DNA of 64,000 nt from Peribacillus muralis (GCF_001439925.1 NZ_LMBV01000003.1:283334-347333), one strand, 5' to 3'; shown: positions 52,949 to 62,302, counted from the stretch's first letter. Translations and numbers: made by a program. Notes: generated by a model not told the origin, from the sequence alone.

Positions 52949-53935
52949 TTAGAATGAAATCGTTTCGACAATCCCTTGTTTAACACGTTCGACAGTTGGC
53001 AGATAATGATCTTCTATTGAAAACGGTGGCACCGGTACATCGAACCCAGTAACACGCTTAATCGGTGCTTTCAGGTAAATAAGTGCTTCATCATTAATGA
53101 TCGAGATGATTTCTGCACCTAATCCAGCTGTCTTATGGGCTTCATGAACTATCAGTGCACGACCTGTTTTTTTAATGGATTGTACGATCGTATCCCGATC
53201 CAAAGGGTACAATGTCCGCAGATCGACAACTTCACACTTCCAGCCCTTTTCTTTTTCAATTTTTTTCGCGGCATTCAACGCTTCCCTTAACATGGCCCCC
53301 CAGGCAAAAATGGTCAGGTCACTTCCCTCCTGGACGACTTTTGCCTGACCAATTGGTATTCGGTACATTTCTTCCGGTACTTGTTCCTTAAAGGCCCGAT
53401 ACAATTTAGTCGGTTCCAAGAAGATGACCGGATCGGGATCTTCAATGGCAGAAATGAGCAGCCCCTTCGCGTCGTATGGATTGCTTGGTGCAACCACCTT
53501 TAATCCAGGGGTATGGGCAAAGAAGGTTTCCACACTCTCGGAATGAAGTTCCGGACCTCTTATTCCCGCTCCATATGGCGTACGAATCACCAGCGGCACC
53601 GAGAATTGCCCGCGGGTCCGATATCTCATACGGGCTGCATGTGAAACGAGCTGTTCGAATCCAGGATAAATAAAGGCAAGAAACTGAATCTCCACTATCG
53701 GCAGCATTCCATTAAGGGATAACCCAATGGCAGAACCGATGATTCCGGACTCAGCCAATGGAGTATCGACAACGCGATCCTTCCCATACTTCTCATAAAG
53801 CCCTTCCGTCGATCTAAAAACCCCACCGTTCACCCCAATATCCTCACCCAAAATCATTACACGATCATCTTGATCAAGCTTTTGATTCATCGCTTCCGTA
53901 ATGGCCTGGAGCATCGTTAAGCTTTTGCCCATCAT
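52949..53935 (-). CDS. 2-oxoacid dehydrogenase E1 beta
   Basis: A 328-residue E1 beta subunit: MLQAITEAMNQKLDQDD, VMILGEDIGVNGGVF, EIQFLAFIYPGFEQL and VDLRTLYPLD are standard. The ATG at 53935 overlaps the E1 alpha stop (ATGATG); the next ATG (53932) is equally near. Earlier in-frame ATG at 53995 lies within the E1 alpha gene and has no ribosome site. It is coupled to E1 alpha. Confidence 0.88.
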   Translation of the reverse strand: MMGKSLTMLQAITEAMNQKLDQDDRVMILGEDIGVNGGVFRSTEGLYEKYGKDRVVDTPLAESGIIGSAIGLSLNGMLPIVEIQFLAFIYPGFEQLVSHAARMRYRTRGQFSVPLVIRTPYGAGIRGPELHSESVETFFAHTPGLKVVAPSNPYDAKGLLISAIEDPDPVIFLEPTKLYRAFKEQVPEEMYRIPIGQAKVVQEGSDLTIFAWGAMLREALNAAKKIEKEKGWKCEVVDLRTLYPLDRDTIVQSIKKTGRALIVHEAHKTAGLGAEIISIINDEALIYLKAPIKRVTGFDVPVPPFSIEDHYLPTVERVKQGIVETISF

Positions 53936-55044
53936 TTCCTCACACCTTTCTTCAGGATTTGCCTCAATTCTTGCTGCTGCTCCTTTAGATGCCATGACTC
54001 CCCTGCATATACATGATTGAACATTTCAAGAGGGTCCGATTTCGGATATGCTTCCGCTTTTTGTAGATGGGCTTCTATTTGTTCATTGAACTGCTTGATG
54101 ATCTTTTCTTCCTGTTCCTCATTCCAGTGACCTTCTTTACACAAAAACTTTTTAAGACGGGTTATTGGATCACGGTTTTCCCTCCAAAATGCTGAGATTT
54201 CGTCCTGATTCCGGTATATGTTCGGGTTATCTGCCGTAGTATGGGCCCCATAGCGAAAGGTAATCGCTTCAATCAGAGTGGGTCCGTCGCCTTTGAGGGC
54301 TCTTTCGACAGCCGCCTTCACCGTCAGCCAAACGGCGATAACATCATTCCCATCCACTCGAACCCCATGAATGTCATATGCGGAAGCCCTCTGGGAAATT
54401 GTTTTAGAGGCGGATTGCTTTTCAAACGGCACACTGATCGCGTAGCCATTGTTTTGGCAAAAAAAGATCGTCGGGGTTTTATAGACTCCTGCAAAATTCA
54501 GCGCCTCATGAAAGTCCCCTTCAGAAGTGGCTCCATCACCAAAATAAGCAATGCTTACATTTTCTTCCCCTTTAAGCTTACTTGCCCAAGCTGTTCCTAC
54601 CGCATGAACCATTTGAGTGGCAATGGGAACACTAGGGGGCAGTATCCTCTTTCCTTCCGGGCAGACCGATCCCTCCAAGTGCGCCATCCAGTATAAGAAA
54701 ACGCGATACAATTCCTGTCCGTGGATGATTGCCGCCCCATGATCACGGTATGTGGGAAACATCCAATCCCCTGCCGACAACGCTAATGCACTCCCTACTT
54801 GGGCTGCCTCCTGTCCTTCGAATGGCGCATACGTCCCCATTCTTCCTTGTCGCTGGAGATTAACTGATTTACGGTCAAAGGTTCTGAGCAAAAGCATGCT
54901 TTCGTACATCTTCAGCATCAGTGATTTATCGATTTTTTCATCAATGGTTTCCATGAATTCTCCGTCGGGAGTCAAAACACGATACATTTCTGGCTCGTCA
55001 CCATTTGAATGCGCTTTCATTATTGGATTTCCCGTCTTTTCCAT
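53932..55044 (-). CDS. 2-oxoacid dehydrogenase E1 alpha
   Basis: A 370-residue TPP-dependent E1 alpha subunit. The TPP motif GDGATSEGDFHEALNFAGVY with the downstream NN (FCQNNGYAIS) and the phosphorylation-loop counterpart YRYGAHTTADNP-like segment are present; YAPFEGQEAAQ and PTYRDHGAAI resemble PdhA and BkdA/AcoA groups. The ATG at 55044 follows AAGGGGAGAAATGAT. It heads the E1a-E1b-E2-E3 operon. No SigL (-24/-12) promoter of the kind used by bkd or aco operons was found upstream. Confidence 0.88.
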   Translation of the reverse strand: MEKTGNPIMKAHSNGDEPEMYRVLTPDGEFMETIDEKIDKSLMLKMYESMLLLRTFDRKSVNLQRQGRMGTYAPFEGQEAAQVGSALALSAGDWMFPTYRDHGAAIIHGQELYRVFLYWMAHLEGSVCPEGKRILPPSVPIATQMVHAVGTAWASKLKGEENVSIAYFGDGATSEGDFHEALNFAGVYKTPTIFFCQNNGYAISVPFEKQSASKTISQRASAYDIHGVRVDGNDVIAVWLTVKAAVERALKGDGPTLIEAITFRYGAHTTADNPNIYRNQDEISAFWRENRDPITRLKKFLCKEGHWNEEQEEKIIKQFNEQIEAHLQKAEAYPKSDPLEMFNHVYAGESWHLKEQQQELRQILKKGVRK

Positions 55045-55658
55045 ATCATTTCTCCCCTTAAGATAGATTTGTTTCGCAACCTTACCAAGGATTTGAACAG
55101 TCATGAAATAACAGCCCAAAACGGTTTCATTGGCCTTTATGCTGTAAATGAATGCTTTTTCGAAAATTGCATTTCCTTATATAAAAGGATAATACATCGG
55201 TCGTTTTAATAATATGTAAAATAGCATGAATTTTCCGTTTTTTGCCTTTTTTTAGCATGTCTTTTCTGCCGCTTCGCCTTCATTTTGAAAATATGCCAAA
55301 TCAACAGGAAAACTTCAAGAAATCTCAATCCATACTTAAGTGTATCTTTGGCGTTATAGGGACCTTAACTTGCTCCAATACACTGTCTGTCCATGGGTGG
55401 AACAAGCATATCTCCAAATATCCTCGTTCGTTTCCAACCTAAAAAGACCCATCATATAATGGGTCTTTTTAGGCTTGTAGAATTTTACTGTTTCATTACA
55501 ATCTTAATGAAAACGTAGCTGAAACCTCGATTGACCTACAGCTTTATCCGTATTCTCGCTATAACTGCATCATATCCAATATTCGGAATTGAGACATTAC
55601 GAAACTTTTTCAACAACCTGAAACTTAATATACTAGATTTCTTCATAATGGAAGAAAA
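55045..55658. other. Long intergenic region upstream of the dehydrogenase operon
   Basis: About 615 bp. It holds a bidirectional-looking terminator at 55441-55470 and no convincing SigL or SigA promoter for the operon. Short open frames here lack ribosome sites. The tail of the iadA transcript probably runs to the terminator. Confidence 0.4.
55441..55470. terminator. Terminator between iadA and the E1 alpha gene
   Basis: Stem AAAAAGACCCA/TGGGTCTTTTT with an 8-nt loop. Tracts on both sides; likely ends the iadA transcript before the dehydrogenase operon. Confidence 0.85.
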
Positions 55659-56837
55659 CTATTTTTCGAATGTTCCTTTCACGACCGCGGCTCCCTCTTT
55701 AACCATGATTTGCCCCATCGCGATAACGGTATCGATTTCAAACGTCTGCTTATCCATTATGATCAAGTCTGCGTCATTCCCAGCCTTAAGCCGCCCCTTG
55801 TTTGCGAGTTTTAAGATATTTGCCGGATTTTCCGTCACGACTTGTATCGCATCAGCCGTGGCCACATCATCCTCCAGGATTGCCTCGACCACGGATTCAT
55901 AAAGCGACTTGCATGTACCTATGCCCAATCCTCGCAGTTTCCCGTCATCATCAAAGTCGGGGAGGCTTGCTTGACCATCTGAAGTTAAGGTGATCTGCTT
56001 GATATCAACGCCTGCTTCGAGTGCCATTTTTATTGCTGTACTTGCTTTCACTTCGCCTTCTTCCAGGAATTTCTTGACCGTACTTGTCGTAAAATCGATA
56101 TAGCCGCCTCTTTTTGCATATAACAACCCTGCTTTGAAAACGTGCGGATTTCGATTAATATGTGTCGGGTAAAACTGAGTTATCGGTATATCGGTGGTTT
56201 CGACGACTTCTTCTATAACCTTCAATAGATTTTGACTGTCGCCCACATGAATGTTCACGATTCCGCCTTTCCCGGAAAGCAGACCTCCATTTCGAGCCTG
56301 TGAAGCAAGTTTGGCAAGTTCTGCAGCAGTCGGCTGCGATGAACGATGGTCCGCTATGGCAATTTCTCCGACACCGATGATTTTATCGACAAGAATCAAA
56401 TCGTCCTCGACACCCCCGGTTAACGTCTTGACTGGAAGTTGATAAGAACCGGTCTGAACGAAGCAGCTTATCCCTTCCTCTTCAAGCGCTCTCGCTTTAG
56501 CAATCAATGCTGGCATCGTCCTTGTCGTTCCATCCGTTCCGATCACTCCGACCAATGTCGTAATCCCTGCCAGCGTCACATCCGTCAATTGGATTTCCGG
56601 TGTCCTCGTCTTGAAGCCTCCTTCCCCGCCTCCACCGATGATATGTACATGTGCATCTATAAACCCCGGAACTACGATTTGGCCGCTCGCATCAATCACT
56701 TTCAATTCAACGAAATTTGCAGGTGCATCAATATTATCCTTTATGAAGCCGATTTGCCTTCCAACCAAGAGGATGTCTTTATGCCCCATATATTCCGGGC
56801 CATAAACCTCCCCATTTTTTATAAGCGTTAGCATCAT
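55659..56837 (-). CDS. iadA: IadA, beta-aspartyl (isoaspartyl) dipeptidase
   Basis: A 392-residue amidohydrolase that cleaves isoaspartyl dipeptides from damaged proteins. Dinuclear-metal HxH is in FIDAHVHIIGGGGEGG; carbamyl-lysine/His segments NIHVGDS and YPTHINR; the catalytic Asp is in LTSDGQAS. ATGs at 56837 and 56834 both suit GGGAGAAG; 56837 is given. Single gene. Confidence 0.85.
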   Translation of the reverse strand: MMLTLIKNGEVYGPEYMGHKDILLVGRQIGFIKDNIDAPANFVELKVIDASGQIVVPGFIDAHVHIIGGGGEGGFKTRTPEIQLTDVTLAGITTLVGVIGTDGTTRTMPALIAKARALEEEGISCFVQTGSYQLPVKTLTGGVEDDLILVDKIIGVGEIAIADHRSSQPTAAELAKLASQARNGGLLSGKGGIVNIHVGDSQNLLKVIEEVVETTDIPITQFYPTHINRNPHVFKAGLLYAKRGGYIDFTTSTVKKFLEEGEVKASTAIKMALEAGVDIKQITLTSDGQASLPDFDDDGKLRGLGIGTCKSLYESVVEAILEDDVATADAIQVVTENPANILKLANKGRLKAGNDADLIIMDKQTFEIDTVIAMGQIMVKEGAAVVKGTFEK

Positions 56838-57000
56838 TTCTTCTCCCTTCAAAAATGTTCATGCCAAATAGGTTTCAAATCCGTTTACACGGGTAAATAT
56901 ACAACATAACACGCTAACAATTACATAAAAAAATGGTAGCTGAACCGACATCTTGATTATGCTTTTTTTTGAAAGTATAAAAACTAAAGGAGTAAACGAC

Positions 57001-57309
57001 ATGAATAAAGTGATTTCTTCTGACATTAAAACGAATAAAAGATTATCGATGCGTCAAATCATGAACTTATATCAAGTTACTAAAGAATTTAAAGGGAATA
57101 TATATTTTATCTGCAACCATAAATTGGTCGATGCCAAGAAGCTTTCGACATTTGTATCTTTTGTGCTCATCCTTCAGGAATGTGCAAACATGAAGGTCAT
57201 TCTTGAAGGCGAGAATGTACATGCTATGCTCGAAAAAGTACAGGATATTTGTAAAGAGAATGATGAAAGTTCATTCGCTTTTCATTCGAACCAAACTGTT
57301 AATATATAA
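57001..57309 (+). CDS. HPr-like protein without phosphorylation sites
   Basis: A 102-residue protein whose residues ~15-85 line up with the HPr fold (KEFKGNIYFICNHKLVDAKKL, then NMKVILEGENVHAMLEKV). The segment matching GLHARPA with the phospho-His reads RLSMRQI and the regulatory-Ser segment reads DAKKLST, so it should not carry phosphate in the PTS. It may be a divergent Crh-type binding protein. The ATG at 57001 is 8 nt after AAAGGAG. Followed by a 22-codon membrane peptide gene. Confidence 0.55.
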   Translation: MNKVISSDIKTNKRLSMRQIMNLYQVTKEFKGNIYFICNHKLVDAKKLSTFVSFVLILQECANMKVILEGENVHAMLEKVQDICKENDESSFAFHSNQTVNI

Positions 57310-57348
57310 ATGATTCGAACTACATTACGTATGGAAGAGGTGTTTAGT

Positions 57349-57417
57349 ATGAGAACCATTTTAATGGTGATTGGCGCGATCGTCGTGATCGGCATAATTG
57401 TAAATTTCATTTTTTAA
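57349..57417 (+). CDS. 22-residue membrane peptide
   Basis: A small reading frame starting at ATG 57349, 6 nt after GAAGAGGTG. The peptide begins MRTILMVIGAIVVIGI and ends IVNFIF, essentially one membrane helix. It starts 39 nt after the HPr-like stop and is followed by a strong terminator, so it is a plausible second gene of that operon. Confidence 0.5.
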   Translation: MRTILMVIGAIVVIGIIVNFIF

Positions 57418-57428
57418 TGCTGATGAAG

Positions 57429-57476
57429 AGCCTGTAGGTAAACTCGATAAAGATCGAGCTTGCCTACAGGCTTTTT
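57429..57476 (+). terminator. Terminator of HPr-like operon
   Basis: Twenty-base-pair stem starting AGCCTGTAGGTAAACTCGAT with G-U pairs, 4-nt loop, followed by TTTTTG. Confidence 0.9.
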
Positions 57477-57529
57477 GTTGTTTACTTTCATCGAGGTCAA
57501 GCATGCAAACGATCCACCTTGCCAGGAAA

Positions 57530-59539
57530 TTACCACGGTACCTCCCAGTCCCTCCATTTGTTCAAGCCATCTCTTATTTCATTTCCTTTATCTATCCAAT
57601 ATTGCTTTCGTTTATCTTCTTTTTCTTTTGCTTCTTCTTTTTCCTTTTGCTCCGTTATGATCGCCTGCTGCTCAGCTATGAACGGCCCGATGTCTTGTGC
57701 TTTAAAAGATTGCGCAGCTTGGTTTTGGAGCGCTTTTGCCATTATCCTTTGAAAAATGAGCGCACTTCCCTCGCTGCTATGTGTCGTTAAATAATGATTT
57801 TCATCTGTCTTATCGTATCCAGCCCACACGGCACCGACCAACGATGGTGTATACCCTATGAACCATTGATCTTTAACCCCCGATACTCCTTCTATCGGAA
57901 CTTGCGTCGACCCTGTTTTCCCAGCGATTTCATGACCAAAAACCGCCGCGTTTTTCCCTGTGCCATATTCCACTGTACCGAGCAGCATCGCATTCATTTT
58001 ATCGACAACATCTTTAGAGGTTACTTTCGTGCTGTTCTCCTTCAGAGAGGCAGTCTTTTTTCCCTCGTGATTTTCAATTTTCACTATAACATGCGGCTCG
58101 ATCCTTTCACCGTTGTTGGCGAATGCGGAAAAGGCATCAGCCATCTGCAACGGTGACACTCCCTTCCTCATTCCGCCCAAAGCGAGCGTTAAATTCCGAT
58201 CTTCCTTTTCGTACGGTATTCCAAACCGTTTAAGTGAATCAAGACCCTTATCGATGCCGATCTCATTCAATAGCCAAACGGTTGGTACATTCAAGGAGTC
58301 CATCACCGCTTCATACATCGGTACCTCCCCTTTATATTGACCGTTCAAGTTGGTTGGCTCATATTCACCGAAGCTCATTTTTTCATCCTTTAAAGGAGAG
58401 TTTATATCATAACCCGCTTCAACTGCCGGCGTGTACACAACAAGTGGTTTAATGGCTGAACCTGGAGACCTGCTCAGCTGGGTAGCACGATTATATCCCA
58501 TGAATTGATGCTTTCCTCTCCCGCCGACAAGTGCGTTTATTCCTCCTGTTTTCGGATCCATAAGGACGGAACCGCTTTGTACCATTTCTTCCGTACTCGT
58601 TCCGCTGGGGAAATTGGCATCATTCTCATATACGGATTCCGTCGCCTGCTGCATGGATTGATCCAATGTCGTATAAATTTTATAGCCTTTAGTAAGTAAA
58701 TCCTCAAGCTTGATTCCGTATTTAGTGGATGCTTCCGTTAAAACATGATCGACAAAATAAGGGTACCTCCCCTTAAGTGGATCCGTTTCCTTTTCCCCCA
58801 TTATGAGTGTCACTGTATCTTTTTTAGCGGCTGCCTCTTCATCTTTCGTCAAATAACCATGTTCCGCCATTCTTGAAAGAACTAGATCTCTCCGTTTCAT
58901 TGCCCCATCCATATTCTTGTATGGATCAAGTTTGGAAGGCAGGTTAATGACGCCTGCCAGTAAAGCACTCTCGGAAACGCTCAATTCGGAAACTTCTTTG
59001 GAAAAATAAACATTGGCTGCTTTTTTGATGCCCCAAGCCCCATGGCCAAAATATACTTGATTCAAATACATTTCCAAGATTTCATCTTTTGTATATTCAT
59101 CCTCGACTTCCTGCGCGAGAAAGAATTCTTCCATCTTCCTTTTCAGTGTTCGATTCGACTCAAGCATCGTAATCTTCACAAGCTGCTGCGTAAGCGTGCT
59201 CCCTCCTTCAACTACGCTGCCTGCCTTCGCATTTATGACCAAGGCTCTCAAAATGCCTTGGTAATCTACGCCGTGATGTTCATAAAAACGGTGATCCTCA
59301 ATGGAAACCACCGCCTGTTTCATATGTTCAGGGATTTCATTTATCGCAACACCCTCAGATTTATTGGCAGTCACCGTGCTAGCTAAATTCCCATCCAAGT
59401 CATAAATTCCCGTAGGCTGCTGAAGGTGATTTTCAAGCTGGCTTATATCTGCACCCTGCCTGAAGTAAATTAGAAAACCGGCACCCACAACCACTGCTGC
59501 CACTATAATCAGTAGACCTAATTTCAATAACCCTCTCAT
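57530..59539 (-). CDS. Class A penicillin-binding protein (PBP1A-type)
   Basis: A 669-residue bifunctional peptidoglycan synthase: TM near residues 5-27, GT51 glycosyltransferase (EDHRFYEHHGVD, GGSTLTQQL, KRKMEEFFLAQEVE, MYLNQVYFGHGAWG) and transpeptidase (SxxK in SPGSAIKP, SxN in DSLNVP, KTG in GKTGSTQ). The tail is Lys/Glu-rich. Its length fits the PbpF/PbpG group, which in B. subtilis acts in sporulation-related wall synthesis. The ATG at 59539 has GGGGG 5 nt upstream; MGVQ at 59551 is an alternative. Confidence 0.85.
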   Translation of the reverse strand: MRGLLKLGLLIIVAAVVVGAGFLIYFRQGADISQLENHLQQPTGIYDLDGNLASTVTANKSEGVAINEIPEHMKQAVVSIEDHRFYEHHGVDYQGILRALVINAKAGSVVEGGSTLTQQLVKITMLESNRTLKRKMEEFFLAQEVEDEYTKDEILEMYLNQVYFGHGAWGIKKAANVYFSKEVSELSVSESALLAGVINLPSKLDPYKNMDGAMKRRDLVLSRMAEHGYLTKDEEAAAKKDTVTLIMGEKETDPLKGRYPYFVDHVLTEASTKYGIKLEDLLTKGYKIYTTLDQSMQQATESVYENDANFPSGTSTEEMVQSGSVLMDPKTGGINALVGGRGKHQFMGYNRATQLSRSPGSAIKPLVVYTPAVEAGYDINSPLKDEKMSFGEYEPTNLNGQYKGEVPMYEAVMDSLNVPTVWLLNEIGIDKGLDSLKRFGIPYEKEDRNLTLALGGMRKGVSPLQMADAFSAFANNGERIEPHVIVKIENHEGKKTASLKENSTKVTSKDVVDKMNAMLLGTVEYGTGKNAAVFGHEIAGKTGSTQVPIEGVSGVKDQWFIGYTPSLVGAVWAGYDKTDENHYLTTHSSEGSALIFQRIMAKALQNQAAQSFKAQDIGPFIAEQQAIITEQKEKEEAKEKEDKRKQYWIDKGNEIRDGLNKWRDWEVPW

Positions 59540-59714
59540 TTGGACCCCCATTTTCCCGTCTGCGTCATAATTCATTAAAAATATTTTACCCTTTTTATGA
59601 AAGAAAACTCATTGATTATTCATTTTGCTATGTATCCAGGATCCGGCAAGCGAAAAAAAGAATGTTCGTACCTATCCTTTACCCACCTTTGTCAATCATT
59701 ATTCCGGTGAAAAG

Positions 59715-59739
59715 GCTTAATGGTTCTGAAAGTGGGTAT
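59715..59739 (+). promoter_or_regulatory. SigB (general stress) promoter
   Basis: GCTTAA (59715-59720), 13-bp spacer, GGGTAT (59734-59739), against the SigB form GTTTAA-N12-14-GGGWAW: 5 of 6 and 6 of 6. It lies 40 bp before the USP gene, which fits general stress control. Confidence 0.75.
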
Positions 59740-59778
59740 AACACTTTAAAGACATCCAAATGGGGAGAGTTGATATCG

Positions 59779-60303
59779 ATGAAAAACTTCAAGCATATTG
59801 TCGTCGCTTTTGATGGTAACGAGGAGAGTAAACGGGCTGTTGAGTATGGGGCAACATTGAAAAAGGCCTTTCCGGAAACTGAGCTTACCGTAGTTCACGT
59901 CTTAAATAATAAGGTGGAACAGCGCATCATGGGAAATGCATCGGCTCCAGGCTTCGTCCCTACAGCTGGATTTTATGTCGATCCCCTCCAAACTCATCCC
60001 GTCGTTGAAGTTGAACAACCGGAACGACATAAAGAAACCGTGTCCCACTCTACCGTCGATAATAGTGTCCAAAATGCTGAAAGCAATACATTGAGGCTGC
60101 TAAGTGAATACCAAGTGCAGGGGAAGTTTGAAATATTGGAAGGACATGCGCCAGATAGCATCTGTGACTACGCTCAAAGAATTGGAGCTGACCTCATCAT
60201 CGTCGGCAATAGCGACAAAAGCGGGCTGGAAAAATTCTTTCTTGGCAGCACAAGCAGTTCCATTGCAAAAAACGCCCCTTGTTCGGTATTCATTGCAAAA
60301 TGA
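59779..60303 (+). CDS. Universal stress protein (UspA family)
   Basis: A 174-residue USP: IVVAFDGNEESKRAVEYGATL (strand 1 and nucleotide loop), and the ATP-binding end VGNSDKSGLEKFFLGSTSSSIAKNAPCSVFIAK, of the G-x2-G-x9-G-S/T form. A longer-than-usual insert of ~40 residues (rich in Pro and His, 60-100) lies between the two halves. GGGGAGAG is 10 nt before ATG 59779. SigB promoter upstream; a terminator follows. Confidence 0.85.
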   Translation: MKNFKHIVVAFDGNEESKRAVEYGATLKKAFPETELTVVHVLNNKVEQRIMGNASAPGFVPTAGFYVDPLQTHPVVEVEQPERHKETVSHSTVDNSVQNAESNTLRLLSEYQVQGKFEILEGHAPDSICDYAQRIGADLIIVGNSDKSGLEKFFLGSTSSSIAKNAPCSVFIAK

Positions 60304-60736
60304 ACAACTCATTTTGCCTTTTTCCGATAAAGCTGGATTCCATAGAGAATCCGGTTTTTTTATTGGTATTTTTTGTATTGACTATTAAGCTGTCGAACAA
60401 AGGCATCTTCGTTAGTCCCATTAATCAATGGACCGTTAAGCCTGTCCCTTTTCTGACCCTTATGAGCAAGCAAAAAATTTCTTGTAACCAAAACCGCGTC
60501 TGAACGAAGAACCGTTCACTCGCAGCCTTTTTGGCAACACAACTCGAAGTATTTAATTTTCGATCCTCGGTTAGAATATACTATTAGTTTCCATAAAGGA
60601 ATGAAAGCAACACATGATTGCAACAGTTTGGATATACCCTTTCATCCAACCAACTTTTCAATACCATGTTTGTATAGCTGAATAAGGTTTGTTGTAGCAT
60701 CTTGATAATCCTAATTACATCCGGAAGGGGATAGAC
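60304..60736. other. Intergenic region between USP and CDF genes
   Basis: About 430 bp. It has the USP terminator at its left edge, then AT-rich sequence. No gene, riboswitch or metal-operator was recognised; ATATACTATT near 60580 could be a -10 but lacks a good -35. Confidence 0.4.
60333..60362 (+). terminator. Terminator of USP gene
   Basis: Stem CTGGATTC/GAATCCGG (one G-T) with a 6-nt loop, followed by seven T. Confidence 0.8.
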
Positions 60737-61624
60737 ATGGATAAACATTCGATTTCGGCGGAAAAAGGCGCCTACATAAGCATTGCCGCTTACATATTCT
60801 TGTCGGCTCTTAAATTGTCGTTTGGCTATTTCGGTGATTCAAAAGGCCTATGGGCTGATGGTTTAAATAATACGACCGACATCATCGCCTCGATTGGGGT
60901 ATTGATCGGTTTGAAAATTTCAAAGCGACCACCTGATAATAATCATTCATACGGACATTTAAGGGCGGAAACGATAGCATCGCTAGTGGCTGCCTTCATC
61001 ATGATAACCGTGGGGCTGCAGGTTGTATTCAGTGCGATTAAATCCTTCTTCCAGTCAGATCCAACAGCCGTCCCCAATATGCTGACCGCATATGTCGCCC
61101 TTTTTTCTGCCATTTTCATGTACGGTATCTATCGTTTCAATTTAGCGTTAAGTAAAAAAATAAACAGCTCTTCCATTTACGCGGTTGCACAGGATAACCG
61201 CTCTGATGCCCTTGTCAGTATCGGTGCGTTTATTGGAATCCTCGGTACTAAGCTGGGGGTTGCTTGGTTAGATGCGGTAGCAGCTGCAGTTGTGGGTATC
61301 ATCATCTGCAAAACGGCATGGGGTATATTTCGTGATGCCTCGATTTCTTTAACCGATGGCTTCGACGATCAACTCCTGCAAAAGATTGGTCAAACCATTT
61401 TATTGACAGAGGGTGTTAAAGAAATGAGTCAAATTAAGGCTCGTATGCACGGAAACGAAATCCTACTCGAAACCACCGTTCACGTCAACCCTCTTTTGAC
61501 CGTCATCCAAGGTCATGATATTACGGTAAAAATTGAAGAGAACCTTTTAAAAGAATATAACATCCAGCATGTAATCGTACACACCGAACCGTTTGCCTTT
61601 CACAAAAAAGGTAACCGCCATTGA
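60737..61624 (+). CDS. Cation diffusion facilitator (CDF) metal exporter
   Basis: A 295-residue CDF transporter with six predicted TM segments and a C-terminal cytosolic domain. TM2 has the metal site ADGLNNTTDIIAS, TM5 the paired DNRSDALVS site, between them HSYGHLRAETIAS. The sites read as N/D combinations, as in manganese-type CDF members (MneP/MneS) rather than the HD form of Zn exporters. The ATG is preceded by GGAAGGGGATAGAC. Terminator follows. Confidence 0.85.
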   Translation: MDKHSISAEKGAYISIAAYIFLSALKLSFGYFGDSKGLWADGLNNTTDIIASIGVLIGLKISKRPPDNNHSYGHLRAETIASLVAAFIMITVGLQVVFSAIKSFFQSDPTAVPNMLTAYVALFSAIFMYGIYRFNLALSKKINSSSIYAVAQDNRSDALVSIGAFIGILGTKLGVAWLDAVAAAVVGIIICKTAWGIFRDASISLTDGFDDQLLQKIGQTILLTEGVKEMSQIKARMHGNEILLETTVHVNPLLTVIQGHDITVKIEENLLKEYNIQHVIVHTEPFAFHKKGNRH

Positions 61625-61627
61625 CTT

Positions 61628-61659
61628 ACAAAGCTTTCTCAAAAGCTTTGTCCTTTTGT
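61628..61659 (+). terminator. Terminator of CDF gene
   Basis: Stem ACAAAGCTT/AAGCTTTGT with a short loop, then CCTTTTGTTT. Confidence 0.7.
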
Positions 61660-62302
61660 TTACCTTTGGTGGTTATAGTAAAAACGGCAGCATGGGATCG
61701 TTTTAAGGAAGGATATAGCCTTTAGTTGAATTTCTCAAGCTTTGTTTAGGACCATTGGGTTCCCCTTCCCCCTCATAGGTAGTAACTGCCAAACAACTTA
61801 CGTTTCCTGGCATCCCCTCTGGCTTATGACAACCACCATCCATCTCCCCTTGCCGTCATGCTCTCTCACTTCAGGCACTTGAAGAAGAGGTATTCTGACG
61901 GGAAATGATAAAACCAGCTCAAAAGAAGGTATTCTTCGATTAATTGCCGAATATTTATCCAATTGACACATGTATAACCCTCACTAATCTGTTATCATAA
62001 ACAAATAATGTAATTATTTTGATATTTTGTAATTTCTAAAAAAATGGCTCTTTTCGTAAGGATTATTGTTTTTAAACCGAAACGATATAAGGTTGATTGG
62101 AGCAGATTGCGAGACTCAGCGGGACAGGTGGGACCTTAACAGGCGTCGAGGAGGCTCACGGCTCCCTCTAAATAAGCTTGAGCATCGGAGGGAAATCAAC
62201 CACACAGCATTACTTCGTGAATAGCAAAAGTATGCGAAAACAGCCAAAAAATACATTACTGGGTTAAAAGTAAATTCATTTTCCTACAGTATGGAGGGCA
62301 AA
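61660..62302. other. Intergenic region with repeat copy C
   Basis: About 640 bp with no gene seen. The second half holds repeat copy C (62095-62250). An A/T-rich stretch precedes it. The histidine kinase start lies at the right edge. Confidence 0.45.
62095..62250. repeat. Dispersed intergenic repeat, copy C
   Basis: GC-rich, non-coding: GCGAGACTCAGCGGGACAGG, GGCGTCGAGGAGGCTCACGG, GGAGGGAAATCAACC and a tail GCGAAAACAGCCAAAA. It is related in wording to an intergenic repeat type widespread in bacilli (recalled from memory) and shares GCGAGACTC with copy B. Less similar to A and B than they are to each other. Confidence 0.5.

Noticed and set aside
55045..55260. SigL (-24/-12) promoter for the dehydrogenase operon
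   Set aside because: No TGGCAC-N5-TTGC arrangement with correct spacing.
55531..55902. Plus-strand frame of 123 codons at the end of iadA
   Set aside because: It overlaps the iadA coding end and has no ribosome site; a 36-codon minus frame at about 55530-55645 also lacks supporting signals.
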